DNA of 64,000 nucleotides, taken from the NCBI RefSeq assembly GCF_051201015.1, contig NZ_JBPEHI010000015.1; one strand, given 5' to 3'. Each line of letters starts with the position of its first letter. Position 1 is the first letter of the stretch. The stretch comes from Petrimonas sulfuriphila (GTDB lineage Bacteria; Bacteroidota; Bacteroidia; Bacteroidales; Dysgonomonadaceae). Below, one piece after another: positions 45,161-54,294 of this stretch. The notes under the pieces are model-generated. The model searched no databases. It saw nothing but the letters and a program-made list of their open reading frames with translations, and had not been told where the DNA came from. The translations under genes were made by a program, and so were the position numbers.

Positions 45161-46924
45161 ATGAGTAATAAATATATTTATGTCTTGCTGACACTGCTTT
45201 TTCTATCAGGTTGTATCGAAAATACATTAGACAGAAAACCTTTAAACATGATTTCTGACGCTGATGTATGGACATCTGAACAATTGATTGATATTTACAT
45301 GGTTTCCTTATACAATGCAATTCCTATTGGATTCACGGGTAATCCTCATCTCGCAAATTTAACAGATGAAAGTTCCTATCACGAAGAAAATCCACCGGTG
45401 AGTAACTTTGGAAACCATCCCCATGTTTTAAACACTTCTATGTATGCATGGATAAGAAGAGCAAACTATTTTCTGGACAGAATACAAACTGCGACAATAA
45501 CTGAAGAAAGAATAAAACAATATATTGCTGAATGCAAGTTTGTTCGGGCATATTATTATTTCGATCTGGTTAAAAAATATGGTGGGATGCCTATTATAAC
45601 TGAAGTTCAGGTGTTTGATAATAATCTGGAAGAATTACAGGTTTCTCGAAATAAAGAAGAAGAAGTATACGACTTTATTCTCAATGAATTGGATGCGGCC
45701 ATTGTTGATCTTCCTAATTCCTGGGATGCAGCAAATATGAACCGGGCCACAAAATTAGTTGCTCAGGCATTGAAATCGAGAGCTATGCTGTATGCAGGAT
45801 CCATCGCCAAATATGGAACTGTACAGTTGAATGGACTTATTGGCATTCCTTCTGATAAAGCCAATACTTATTTTTCAGAATCCATAAAAGCTTCCAAGGT
45901 TATAATGGAAAGCTCTGTTTATGGTTTGTATGATAAATTATATAATCCAGCATCACAAAGTGGAAATCCGGTAACTAACTATCAGCAAATTTTTGTTGAT
46001 AAGAATAATGAAGAAGTTATTTTTCAAAAAGCATATTCATTTCCGGATAAAGTTCATAGTTTTGATAATTTAAATATTCCTGAAGGATTTACTACAAATA
46101 ACGGAAGCTCAATTTGTCCGCTTCTTGAATTGGTCGAATCTTACGAATATGTTAATGGTACCCCAGGGGTTTTAATGGTTGATGGAAAGGAGTTTGATTC
46201 TCCTACAGAGCTTTTTAAAGACAAGGATCCTCGGTTTGATGCGAGTATTTTTCGTTCGGAATCGCCATATATAGGAAGAGCTGTTCAAATATACAGAGGT
46301 ATCTATGATACCGACGGAACACTTTACGAAACAGAAAGTGTTCCCTTTCCCAAAGATCCAAACATGATACAAGTAGGTATGGACGGACCGTATCCTACAG
46401 GGAATTATTCCAAAAGCGGTTTTTATATCAGGAAAATATTAAATCCGGACAGAGCTGTGGTGGAACCCAATTATTCTGATCAGAATTATATTGACATAAG
46501 ATATGCAGAGATACTGCTTAATTTTTCAGAAGCAGCATTAGAAACCGGAACCAACCTTTCCGAAGCTCTGGATGCTGTCAATCAGATTAGGGCACGTGCT
46601 GGCATACGACAGTTATCATCAGATGAATTGACGATTGAGCGGTTGCGTAATGAGAGAAAAGTTGAATTAGCATTCGAAGATAAAAGATTCTGGGATATCA
46701 GGCGTTGGAGAATTGGTACTAGTTTATTTCAAAATACCTATATGCATGGCTTATATCCTTATTTGAAATATACCGGTTCCGGATACAAATACATATTTAA
46801 AAAGATCAGCGGGTATCCTCTCGATGGAGGATTATCTAGAGTTTGGGAAGAAAGAGACTATTATAGTAATCTTTCCGGTTATATTTCTACAAACAAAAAT
46901 ATTATTAACAATCCTGGATGGTAA
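45161..46924 (+). CDS. SusD/RagB-family glycan-binding lipoprotein
   Basis: 587 aa from ATG 45161, giving leader MSNKYIYVLLTLLFLSGC (Cys18); an earlier in-frame ATG overlaps susC. Features: LDRKPLNMISDADVW, WIRRANYFLDRI, YIAECKFVRAYYYFDLVKKYGGMPII, LVAQALKSRAMLYAGSIA, IDIRYAEILLNFSEAAL and VELAFEDKRFWDIRRWRIG. Starts 13 bases after susC and ends just before the DUF3823 gene, implying one transcript. Confidence 0.94.
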   Translation: MSNKYIYVLLTLLFLSGCIENTLDRKPLNMISDADVWTSEQLIDIYMVSLYNAIPIGFTGNPHLANLTDESSYHEENPPVSNFGNHPHVLNTSMYAWIRRANYFLDRIQTATITEERIKQYIAECKFVRAYYYFDLVKKYGGMPIITEVQVFDNNLEELQVSRNKEEEVYDFILNELDAAIVDLPNSWDAANMNRATKLVAQALKSRAMLYAGSIAKYGTVQLNGLIGIPSDKANTYFSESIKASKVIMESSVYGLYDKLYNPASQSGNPVTNYQQIFVDKNNEEVIFQKAYSFPDKVHSFDNLNIPEGFTTNNGSSICPLLELVESYEYVNGTPGVLMVDGKEFDSPTELFKDKDPRFDASIFRSESPYIGRAVQIYRGIYDTDGTLYETESVPFPKDPNMIQVGMDGPYPTGNYSKSGFYIRKILNPDRAVVEPNYSDQNYIDIRYAEILLNFSEAALETGTNLSEALDAVNQIRARAGIRQLSSDELTIERLRNERKVELAFEDKRFWDIRRWRIGTSLFQNTYMHGLYPYLKYTGSGYKYIFKKISGYPLDGGLSRVWEERDYYSNLSGYISTNKNIINNPGW

Positions 46925-46938
46925 TAAATATAACATAT

Positions 46939-47610
46939 ATGAAAATGAAAAAATTAATATATACTTTGTCCCTCTTCTTGATGCTCTATAGTTGTTCAAT
47001 AGATAATTATGATGCTCCAAACGCAGTATTATCCGGAAAAGTAATAGACAATGTAACTAATGAACCAGTGGAGAATGGTGGAGTAAACGGAGGTACTGTT
47101 ATTCATGTTTTAGAAGGTAATTCTAAACAGCCCATTATTTGCAATTCATTTCCAGATGGACGTTTTGTGAACGCTGCTTTTTTCAGCGGAGACTATAAAA
47201 TTGTGGCTATAGGTGCTTTTAAAATGGTGTCAGATACTATACATGTTTCTGTTTTGAATAATGCGGAAGTAGAGATTAAAGTACTGCCAAACGTTAGACT
47301 GAATACTTCAATTGTTAGTAGAGATGCTTCTACAATCACGGTTAAAGTAGAGTATGAAAAGGTCCATGAGAGTCAGGTGTTAAATGAATTGTGTGTAATT
47401 TGGAGTACTTATCCAAATCCGAATATGTTTACCTTTTCTGGAGGTGGCCAGAAAATCGAAAAAGTAGATTCACAGAATCTTTCTTCTGGAGAAAAAATCT
47501 TCGTGATTTCAGGATTAAATAATGGATTAAATTACTATATAAGAGCTGCTGCCCGCACAAATGCAGCGGGTAGTTACTATAATTATAGTAAACCAATTCA
47601 AACGCAATAA
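46939..47610 (+). CDS. DUF3823 lipoprotein (SusCD-associated)
   Basis: About 223 aa from ATG 46939 (46945 is also possible); leader MKMKKLIYTLSLFLMLYSC (Cys19). The body starts NAVLSGKVIDNVTNEPVENGG, a DUF3823 immunoglobulin-like/transthyretin-like start found in small lipoproteins after SusD in Bacteroidota, and ends with a second beta domain (LNELCVIWSTYPNPN to GLNYYIRAAARTNA). It stands where SusE/SusF-type accessory binding proteins sit, and probably helps bind the glycan at the surface. No enzymatic motif seen. Confidence 0.8.
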   Translation: MKMKKLIYTLSLFLMLYSCSIDNYDAPNAVLSGKVIDNVTNEPVENGGVNGGTVIHVLEGNSKQPIICNSFPDGRFVNAAFFSGDYKIVAIGAFKMVSDTIHVSVLNNAEVEIKVLPNVRLNTSIVSRDASTITVKVEYEKVHESQVLNELCVIWSTYPNPNMFTFSGGGQKIEKVDSQNLSSGEKIFVISGLNNGLNYYIRAAARTNAAGSYYNYSKPIQTQ

Positions 47611-47623
47611 ATATAATTTAAAA

Positions 47624-48976
47624 ATGGAAAATAAAATAAACCGTAGAAATTTTATTCGTACTAGTTCCATTGCCAGTGTAGGACTGGCAATGGGATTATC
47701 CAATGTTAATTGTGCCAGTAATTCACAAATCAAAAAAGCAGCTATATTAGGTGGTCCGAAAGCATATACCGGCGATTGGTCTAAATGGCCGGTTATCGGA
47801 CAGGCAGAACAGGATGAATTATTGAAAGTCTTGAATAGCGGAGGATGGTGCAGGTTAGGGAATAAAACGGCACCGAAGTTTGAAAGTGAATATCAAAAAC
47901 AGACGGAGGCAAAGAATGTACTGGCTGTTTCGAGCGGGACGAGCGCTTTATATACCATGTTGGGCGCTTTGGGCATCGGGCCGGGAGATGAAGTTATTAT
48001 TCCGCCATATACTTTTATCGCTACTTATAATGCGGTAGTTTTGAATTATGCTCTCCCTGTTTTTGCGGATGTTGATATTGAAAGTTTCCAAATTGATGCC
48101 AATAAGATCGAATCAGCAATTTCGAACAATACCAAAGTTATTATGCCGGTACATATTGGTGGCTCTCCTTATGACGTGGATAAGGTACATAAAGTTGCAG
48201 AAAAGTATAGTGTTCCGGTAATCGAAGATGCCTGTCAGGCTCATATGGCAGAATGGAAAGGAAAATGTGTAGGGAATTGGGGACTTGGAGGCGCATTCAG
48301 CTTTCAAGCTTCCAAGAATCTTAATTCGGGAGAAGGGGGAGCGGTAATTACCAACGATGATACATTCTATCAGAATTGCTATAGTTTTCATCATCAAGGA
48401 CAGGGTGCTGATGCGGCCAGCCTCGTACCGGGCTCAGGCATTAGGGGGGCCAATCTTCGAATCACCGAATTTCAGGCGGCAATTTTGCTTGCTCAGATGA
48501 CACGGCTTGCAGATCAAGTGGAAAAAAGGTGGAAAAATGCTCAATATTTAACGAAAATGTTGAAGCAAATATCCGGAATAAAGCCGGCTGAATTGTATGA
48601 TGGCGTTACTAAAAGCGCATATCACTTGTATATGTTCCGTTATGATAAAGAAAAATTTTCAGGAATGTCCAGGGAGCAATTTATAAATGCTTTAAATGCT
48701 GAAGGTGTGCCTTGTTCGACTGGATATACTTCCATGACACGGGAAAAATATATTACTGACTTAGCTCAAAATAAACACTATCTTAATGTTTACGGTGAAA
48801 AAAGAATGAAAGAATGGCTTGAAAGCCTTTCTTGTCCGCAAAACGACAAATTATGCGACGAGGAGGCTGTATGGTTTACTCAGACAATGCTTCTGGGAAC
48901 TAAAACAGACATGGAGCAGATTGTGGAAGCCATCAGAAAAATTGCCCGGTATTCAGCTGAGATATCCAAGATCTGA
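47624..48976 (+). CDS. Tat-exported DegT/DnrJ/EryC1/StrS-family PLP enzyme
   Basis: 450 aa from ATG 47624; earlier in-frame starts run back into the upstream gene. Leader NRRNFIRTSSIASVGLAMGL is a twin-arginine signal (Arg7-8). The rest is a full fold-type-I PLP enzyme of the DegT sugar-aminotransferase family: SSGTSALYTMLGALGIGPGDEV, PPYTFIATYNAVVL, EDACQAH (Asp202, pairing with the PLP pyridine) and SFQASKNLNSGEGG with Schiff-base Lys231. DegT enzymes are normally cytoplasmic and aminate nucleotide keto-sugars. Here export would need a different amino donor and substrate. It closes the SusCD operon and is followed by a terminator; a paralogue is at 54295-55659. Confidence 0.88.
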   Translation: MENKINRRNFIRTSSIASVGLAMGLSNVNCASNSQIKKAAILGGPKAYTGDWSKWPVIGQAEQDELLKVLNSGGWCRLGNKTAPKFESEYQKQTEAKNVLAVSSGTSALYTMLGALGIGPGDEVIIPPYTFIATYNAVVLNYALPVFADVDIESFQIDANKIESAISNNTKVIMPVHIGGSPYDVDKVHKVAEKYSVPVIEDACQAHMAEWKGKCVGNWGLGGAFSFQASKNLNSGEGGAVITNDDTFYQNCYSFHHQGQGADAASLVPGSGIRGANLRITEFQAAILLAQMTRLADQVEKRWKNAQYLTKMLKQISGIKPAELYDGVTKSAYHLYMFRYDKEKFSGMSREQFINALNAEGVPCSTGYTSMTREKYITDLAQNKHYLNVYGEKRMKEWLESLSCPQNDKLCDEEAVWFTQTMLLGTKTDMEQIVEAIRKIARYSAEISKI

Positions 48977-49002
48977 ATTATTTATAATCTTATTCCAGAG
49001 TC

Positions 49003-49047
49003 GCTGTATGGCAGAAGTAGTACATTCTGCCATACAGCTAACTTTTT
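49003..49047 (+). terminator. Intrinsic terminator between convergent operons
   Basis: Perfect 14-bp stem: GCTGTATGGCAGAA at 49003-49016 and its complement at 49025-49038, with an 8-base loop, then TAACTTTTTC. It ends the + strand SusCD-DegT operon. The minus-strand operon stops at 49047, so the hairpin can serve both sides, though the minus side lacks a T-run. Confidence 0.85.
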
Positions 49048-51452
49048 CATTTTAAATATTTGTCGATAAATCGGTACGCATCTTCCCTTATATCAGAGGG
49101 AAAATCGTGACTTGCTTGAGGGTAAACGATTTTTAAATGATCCTCACTATCCAAAAAACGATAAACCTCCCTGACGTGACTGATGCCTTTTCTGACGCCT
49201 TCAATAGAAAAATTGAGGTCAGATACAGGAGAATTTGAATAAAAAGGCCTGGGGGCAAGTGATGCAATGATTTCATCGAAATCAAAAGGGATTTTTTCAA
49301 CATCCAGATTGTATTTATCCCTTATAAAGGGCATATATCGCTCTTGAGCCCACGGACCCAGACGGCCACCGTATCCGGCAGTTACTTGTTCACCGGGGTG
49401 GTAGTAGTCCATCAATGTCCATCCACAACTGGAGACGATTACTTTTATCCGGGGATCAAAGGCAGCAACAAACAGGGCATTATGACCACCCAGTGAGTGG
49501 CCTATAACCCCAATTCTCTTCTTGTCAACGTAAGGCAGGCTTTGCAGTATATCGACACAAGAGATATGGTTGAAGATCCCTTTCATTGTTCCCGAATCAT
49601 AGCGGTCATTAGCAAAGTCGTAATTTTCCAGCTCACCCATACTCGGATAGTCTGGTGAAATAACTACATATCCTCTTTCTGCAAGCTCCTTGGCGTAAGC
49701 CCTGTTTTTAATACTGGTAACGCCATCTATTATCTTCTTGCCTTCAATGCCGGTTCCGTGAAGAGCAAGCATAGCAGGAGATAACATCGATTTATTTTTT
49801 GGCCGGTAGAGATAGGCGAACACTTTTTCAGAGGGTGCTGCCTCAAAGTTGATACTATAACGTACATATTTTTCATACACAGCAGAGTCAGTATAGATCA
49901 CATGCAATTTTTTCTTCTGCCGTGGCGGGACTTTTCCCATGACAAGTTGCATATTGTTTAGTACCTCCTCTCTTTTTTTCTCCCATTCTTTTTTATTTGT
50001 GACAGGAAAAATTTGACCGCTACGATCTTTGTAGGTCAACAACTCCCGGGGTTGGTTGGCTTTGTTTCGGTCTAAAAGCCGCTTAATCTTCGTCAGGATC
50101 AACTTTTCCGATTCTGCGGTTACAGGACTGGATTCAATCTCATACCCTCCTTCAGCGTAGGCTGCCTCCGTTCCGATATAAAATGGGCCGTAATCACCGT
50201 AAGCTGCCATCGCAACAAAATGATCCGGCGCCATCTTTTTGGCTGCCAGCTGATACTCCACAAAGAGTTCACCCGGCATAAAGAGCAAACGGGCGTTATG
50301 AATACGCAAACAGGCGATTTCTATCCCCTTTCCTGCAACCCTCCTTTTATACCATCCCAAACGCCCCATATTGTTGGCAAGCAAACGGCTATCCATTTGA
50401 TTCATGGTCGTCTCTATCTCTTTGATTTTATCCCGATAGGGTAGCAACAGGTTTTCGGTATCCCAACCCAGATCTTCTGATTGAACACTGAACTTTTGGG
50501 TATTATTCCACGCGCGCTCCATGCCGTCTGCCATTCTCTTTGCGAGGATGAAACGGGTTTCATGGCTGCCATCGTTATACTTTCCGGCTGCAACATTACC
50601 TCCAGCCCCGTTGAAATGAACATGCAAGGCATCCGGTACAGCCAATTGACGCAAAAAACGGGCAATACCGGGAAAATCAGGGTTGGTTGTTTTGGTCAGG
50701 TAGTAACTCTGCGGATGGGTTGCATAAAAACTCAATACAGCCAGCGGAGTATTCTCATTCCAGAAACTTACAAGCGACACATCCGGATCTATTAATCCCT
50801 CTGGCATGGAACGGAGGAGAGAATCCTTACTCGAAGAGCCACGCATCGTAACAATCCGTCCCTCTTTTTTGTAAACTCTTCTGTTTGAAGCTACCTGATG
50901 TATCTCCGCACTACCGATACCTATCTCTGTCACCTCCTTCACGTCTTTGAGTGATAAACGGATTGATGACTGAAGCCTTTGAATCAACTCCCTTGCAAAA
51001 GTGCCGTCAAAACAGCCTGCTGGAATGTTGTTTTCTTTTAAAATTTTTTCTGCAGTGAAATCACAGATGGGAGCATCGTGCTGATGAACTGTATGTACCA
51101 CCACCCGGTTAGGAATAGTACCCGCAGCTTCGGCCATGGCTTCCTTGAAGGCATCCTGTGACTCGTTAGCAATACCTATCCAGTCAACAGAACACAACAC
51201 GATAGGATCACCTTCGCCAAATAAAACAATGCCCTTTGCCCTCAATGTTTGTTCTCCGGAGTTTATCATCGGATCGTAAGTGAGTCTGCTCCCTATAGGT
51301 GGAGTAGCATCCACATCAAAAGTAGCAATCCTTATTCCTCGTTTCTCCCGGGGATCAACATTTGAAGTCTTTGAAAATGTTGATCCCGCAATACAAAGAA
51401 GAAGAAAAACAAATTGCATTCTTATTACTTTCAGCCGTTTGTTGTTAATCAT
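49047..51452 (-). CDS. Neutral-ceramidase-like domain fused to an alpha/beta hydrolase, exported
   Basis: 801 aa; hydrophobic leader MQFVFLLLCIAGSTFS begins at residue 12, so the start may be there or 11 codons earlier. Residues ~38-465 resemble the neutral/alkaline ceramidase N-terminal domain: GIRIATFDVDATPPIG, VVVHTVHQHDAP (His120, 123, 125), YATHPQSYY (His246) and NGAGGNVAAGKY. Residues ~485-801 are a dienelactone-hydrolase-like domain: MLALHGTG, GVIGHSLGGHNA (Ser653), ASLAPRPFYSNSP and QASHDFP as likely His. The fused domains suggest removal of N-acyl and O-acyl groups from one substrate. Last gene of the minus-strand operon. Confidence 0.8.
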   Translation of the reverse strand: MINNKRLKVIRMQFVFLLLCIAGSTFSKTSNVDPREKRGIRIATFDVDATPPIGSRLTYDPMINSGEQTLRAKGIVLFGEGDPIVLCSVDWIGIANESQDAFKEAMAEAAGTIPNRVVVHTVHQHDAPICDFTAEKILKENNIPAGCFDGTFARELIQRLQSSIRLSLKDVKEVTEIGIGSAEIHQVASNRRVYKKEGRIVTMRGSSSKDSLLRSMPEGLIDPDVSLVSFWNENTPLAVLSFYATHPQSYYLTKTTNPDFPGIARFLRQLAVPDALHVHFNGAGGNVAAGKYNDGSHETRFILAKRMADGMERAWNNTQKFSVQSEDLGWDTENLLLPYRDKIKEIETTMNQMDSRLLANNMGRLGWYKRRVAGKGIEIACLRIHNARLLFMPGELFVEYQLAAKKMAPDHFVAMAAYGDYGPFYIGTEAAYAEGGYEIESSPVTAESEKLILTKIKRLLDRNKANQPRELLTYKDRSGQIFPVTNKKEWEKKREEVLNNMQLVMGKVPPRQKKKLHVIYTDSAVYEKYVRYSINFEAAPSEKVFAYLYRPKNKSMLSPAMLALHGTGIEGKKIIDGVTSIKNRAYAKELAERGYVVISPDYPSMGELENYDFANDRYDSGTMKGIFNHISCVDILQSLPYVDKKRIGVIGHSLGGHNALFVAAFDPRIKVIVSSCGWTLMDYYHPGEQVTAGYGGRLGPWAQERYMPFIRDKYNLDVEKIPFDFDEIIASLAPRPFYSNSPVSDLNFSIEGVRKGISHVREVYRFLDSEDHLKIVYPQASHDFPSDIREDAYRFIDKYLK

Positions 51453-51513
51453 CCCATCTTTTTTTTAAAAATTCAACTTCTGTGAGTTTCCTCAGCCTGT
51501 TAGTAACAGTCTT

Positions 51514-52893
51514 TTATCGTTTTATATCGATTCTTACCAGGTCTTCAATGACTTTTCCGTTGTTTTCGAATCTGGCCAGTGTGTAAATGTCGTTTTGGCT
51601 CCCCATTGCGATTGAGTTGACATAAGTAGGGAAAGAACCATCTTCATAAAAGACCGGTCCCAGGTCTTTGTATTTCTTTTCGGGAATATTGTATGTTACC
51701 ACATGCAGGTGTTCCAGGCCTTTAGCTGCACCCATGTTAATTTTATCAAGACCGGCAACTCTAACGCCATCCTTGTAGATAGGAGCTCCGGTAAGATAAT
51801 AGATAACGCCGTCTTTAATTTTGAATCCAAGATAACCATAGCTGAACTGGTCGGACATTCCACTTTTTCTGGACGGTTCCGAAGTAATTCTATCCACAAT
51901 CTCCACTTTCTTGTTAAGGGGATCAAAGGTGAAAAGATAACCGGAGTTGCCATGCACGCCGTATGCTTTATTTTCCGGTTCGTACCAGTATATTTTTCTC
52001 CAGTTATATCCCATACTGCCGGCATCACTGGCATCAAATTTCCCAAAATAATCGAGTCTCAAATCCACTCCATCCATTTTTTTCAGTTGAGGATCGGAAG
52101 GATGGTAATAATAGATGTCTCCTTCGGCAACAGAATAATAGACATTGCCATCCCTTGGATCTACGAACATAGAGCGGCAGAGCACCCTGTAGTCTTTCCC
52201 GATTACACCGTTTTCTCCCTGTTCACTAACAAGGCCTAAATTGTTCATCTTGTTGGTATTGAGGTCATAGTCGATAAAATATCCTTTAGGCCAGGTAATT
52301 CCATAAAGGTGTCCCCTCTCTTTGTCCATGGTCATGGTGAGAATCCCCTCTCCGTCGGGGGCAAGTCCGAGACTTACCAGTTTTTTGGTGCTCATGTCAT
52401 AATAGAGAAAATGACCACCCGGGTAAAGCTTGTAGCCTTCCGGTGCATTTTTCGGCAAATGTTCCGCACCGTCAATCATTTCGTAGTAACCTACATGAGT
52501 TGAGAAGTACAGTTTATTGTCATGTTCGTAAAATTCGGTATGACTTTTTCCCTGCGCAATGTAGTTTTGTTCTTTCTCTCCCAATGCTTCAGATAGGTCG
52601 GCTATAAACTCTGTTTTATCTAGCTGAGGATCATATGAATACATCTGGCCGCCCACATCGTGACGAGTAGAGGAGAGGATATAGTAAATCTTTCCGTCGC
52701 TTGCTTCCGTAATTGCATTATAGGTATCGTGTGCATCCTCAAAACCTGAAAAATACCGTTTGGCAATCATTGTATCGGTTTGATTCCCAGAGGAAATTTC
52801 ACTTAGATTTGCTTGCTTGTTTTGTTGAACGCATTGAGTAAAAAACAACGCTAGTAATAGTATAGCACTGTAAAACAAATAATTTTTCTTCAT
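51514..52893 (-). CDS. Beta-propeller lipoprotein of unknown function
   Basis: 459 aa with a lipoprotein leader ending LFFTQC (Cys21). The body has repeated blade-like units with alternating strands: DGKIYYILSSTRHD, DNKLYFSTHVGYYE, GGHFLYYDMSTKKLVSLG, RGHLYGITWPKGYFIDYDLNTNKMNNLG, DGNVYYSVAEGDIYYYHP, NSGYLFTFDPLNKKVEIVD and GVIYYLTGAPIYKDG. This suggests a six- to eight-bladed beta-propeller on the cell surface or in the periplasm. No catalytic motif recognised. It could bind the substrate or be a lyase-like propeller enzyme. It sits between two ceramidase-like genes. Confidence 0.65.
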   Translation of the reverse strand: MKKNYLFYSAILLLALFFTQCVQQNKQANLSEISSGNQTDTMIAKRYFSGFEDAHDTYNAITEASDGKIYYILSSTRHDVGGQMYSYDPQLDKTEFIADLSEALGEKEQNYIAQGKSHTEFYEHDNKLYFSTHVGYYEMIDGAEHLPKNAPEGYKLYPGGHFLYYDMSTKKLVSLGLAPDGEGILTMTMDKERGHLYGITWPKGYFIDYDLNTNKMNNLGLVSEQGENGVIGKDYRVLCRSMFVDPRDGNVYYSVAEGDIYYYHPSDPQLKKMDGVDLRLDYFGKFDASDAGSMGYNWRKIYWYEPENKAYGVHGNSGYLFTFDPLNKKVEIVDRITSEPSRKSGMSDQFSYGYLGFKIKDGVIYYLTGAPIYKDGVRVAGLDKINMGAAKGLEHLHVVTYNIPEKKYKDLGPVFYEDGSFPTYVNSIAMGSQNDIYTLARFENNGKVIEDLVRIDIKR

Positions 52894-52922
52894 GATGTTA
52901 ATCTTTTCAAATGATAATGATT

Positions 52923-54287
52923 TTATTTTGTTGTAATATTTTTTAATTCGCTAATAATCTTTGATTCTACTGATTTACTCCATTTGGAAGGTAAACCATA
53001 AACCCGTTGTGAGGTGTCACCCTCATATCCTCCCTCTTCGAGGATCACTTCGGAAGGTATATAACCCATAACATCGTTGGCATATGACATCACAAAAATC
53101 TGCTCCCCGTAAGTCTGTTTCAATTTCACGCTGTATGCAATCACAGATTCTCCTCCGAGAATAAACAGTTTCTGTTGGCCAATTTGCCAGTATCCAACAG
53201 GAAACGGGTAAGATTTAATCAAATGGCCCTTAGTTTTCAGTTCACTGATGATGCCATTAGCCCATCTGGCCTGATAATCACTACCTTTGGCTATAACTTG
53301 TAGTTCTTCTGTTGGAAGAGGGTCATCGATCAAAAGATCTATTTCGGAATACCTTGTGATCAGATTGCTCTCCTGCTGAGGCATCTCTTCAGAAAGAACC
53401 CGTTCGACAGTGGCAGCAAGTTGCTTGCCATACTGAATTGCCAGAGGAACGGTTCTTCGGGGAAGAGGATTCTGGTCAGCACCGGCGCCCTGAAAGAACA
53501 TGGCTGTTACACCCGGATAGCGTTTCTCCAGTTCCAGCTGGGCAAACCCGGCATAATCTCCGGAGAACATATTGATGGACAATGTTGTAGGGTGGCAGGC
53601 ATAACCAAAAACTACAGCCAGTAATTGTTTGTCCGGTGATTCGATCTTAATGACCGGCACAGCATAATCGTTGGGGCCTTTCAGTTCAGTGGTAGGTGTA
53701 ATGCTGTTTTCCCTGTTGTTACGCCTGTTCACCTGAAAGCGTGTAATACCGTTTTGCGTATAAATGTGCGCCGGTTGTAGATTTTTTATCGCCTGGTCAA
53801 CCAATTCAACCAGCTTCTCTTTCAGTTGTTCCGTATACTTGTCCACAACCTTCCAATCCTGCTCAGTCATTGGATAGATATACTGCAATGCGCGAGAGAT
53901 GACAGGTCCGGAGTGTGTATGGGAACTGCTCAGAATTATCTGCGAATTGTTCAGGTTGTATTTACGGTTTATCAGACTTCTCACCTCATCCGAGAAATCC
54001 TTTGAAACACCCAGTATATCCATCGTAATAAGCAAGGAACGATTGCCTCGTGCATCTTCCAGCAGGAGAGCCTTAGCCCATAAGTCATGCAATTTCCCTT
54101 CCGACGGGGAAGTGCGACTGGAATAACCGGCCATCCATGTGGGTTCGTTTGGGGTAATCACGGTTCGTCCCGTGCCGATTTTCCAGGTATATTTTTCCTC
54201 GTTATCATTCACAGCTTGCAACTGTAATATAAAAAACGACAGGAAAAATAGTTGTAATCCAATCCGTGTAATTATTTTCTTCATCAA
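52923..54287 (-). CDS. Neutral/alkaline ceramidase-like amidohydrolase, exported
   Basis: 454 aa with a Sec signal (IGLQLFFLSFFILQLQA). The sequence matches the ceramidase N-terminal (PF04734) domain: KIGTGRTVITPNEPTWMAGYSSR, LLITMDILGV, LSSSHTHSGPVIS (zinc His pair), FGYACHPTTLS, FSGDYAGFAQLELE and FFQGAGADQNP. Neutral ceramidases split the amide of ceramide; bacterial relatives in glycan loci probably act on other N-acyl or lactone substrates. It lies 7 bases downstream of the Tat DegT gene, so the two are likely co-translated and act in sequence. Shorter than true ceramidases, lacking the C-terminal Ig-like domain. Confidence 0.83.
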   Translation of the reverse strand: MMKKIITRIGLQLFFLSFFILQLQAVNDNEEKYTWKIGTGRTVITPNEPTWMAGYSSRTSPSEGKLHDLWAKALLLEDARGNRSLLITMDILGVSKDFSDEVRSLINRKYNLNNSQIILSSSHTHSGPVISRALQYIYPMTEQDWKVVDKYTEQLKEKLVELVDQAIKNLQPAHIYTQNGITRFQVNRRNNRENSITPTTELKGPNDYAVPVIKIESPDKQLLAVVFGYACHPTTLSINMFSGDYAGFAQLELEKRYPGVTAMFFQGAGADQNPLPRRTVPLAIQYGKQLAATVERVLSEEMPQQESNLITRYSEIDLLIDDPLPTEELQVIAKGSDYQARWANGIISELKTKGHLIKSYPFPVGYWQIGQQKLFILGGESVIAYSVKLKQTYGEQIFVMSYANDVMGYIPSEVILEEGGYEGDTSQRVYGLPSKWSKSVESKIISELKNITTK

Positions 54288-54294
54288 CGAGTGG

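Noticed and set aside
47624..54287. DegT plus ceramidase as a sphingolipid pathway
   Set aside because: Serine palmitoyltransferase belongs to a different PLP family, and all neighbours are glycan genes; kept only as an alternative substrate idea.
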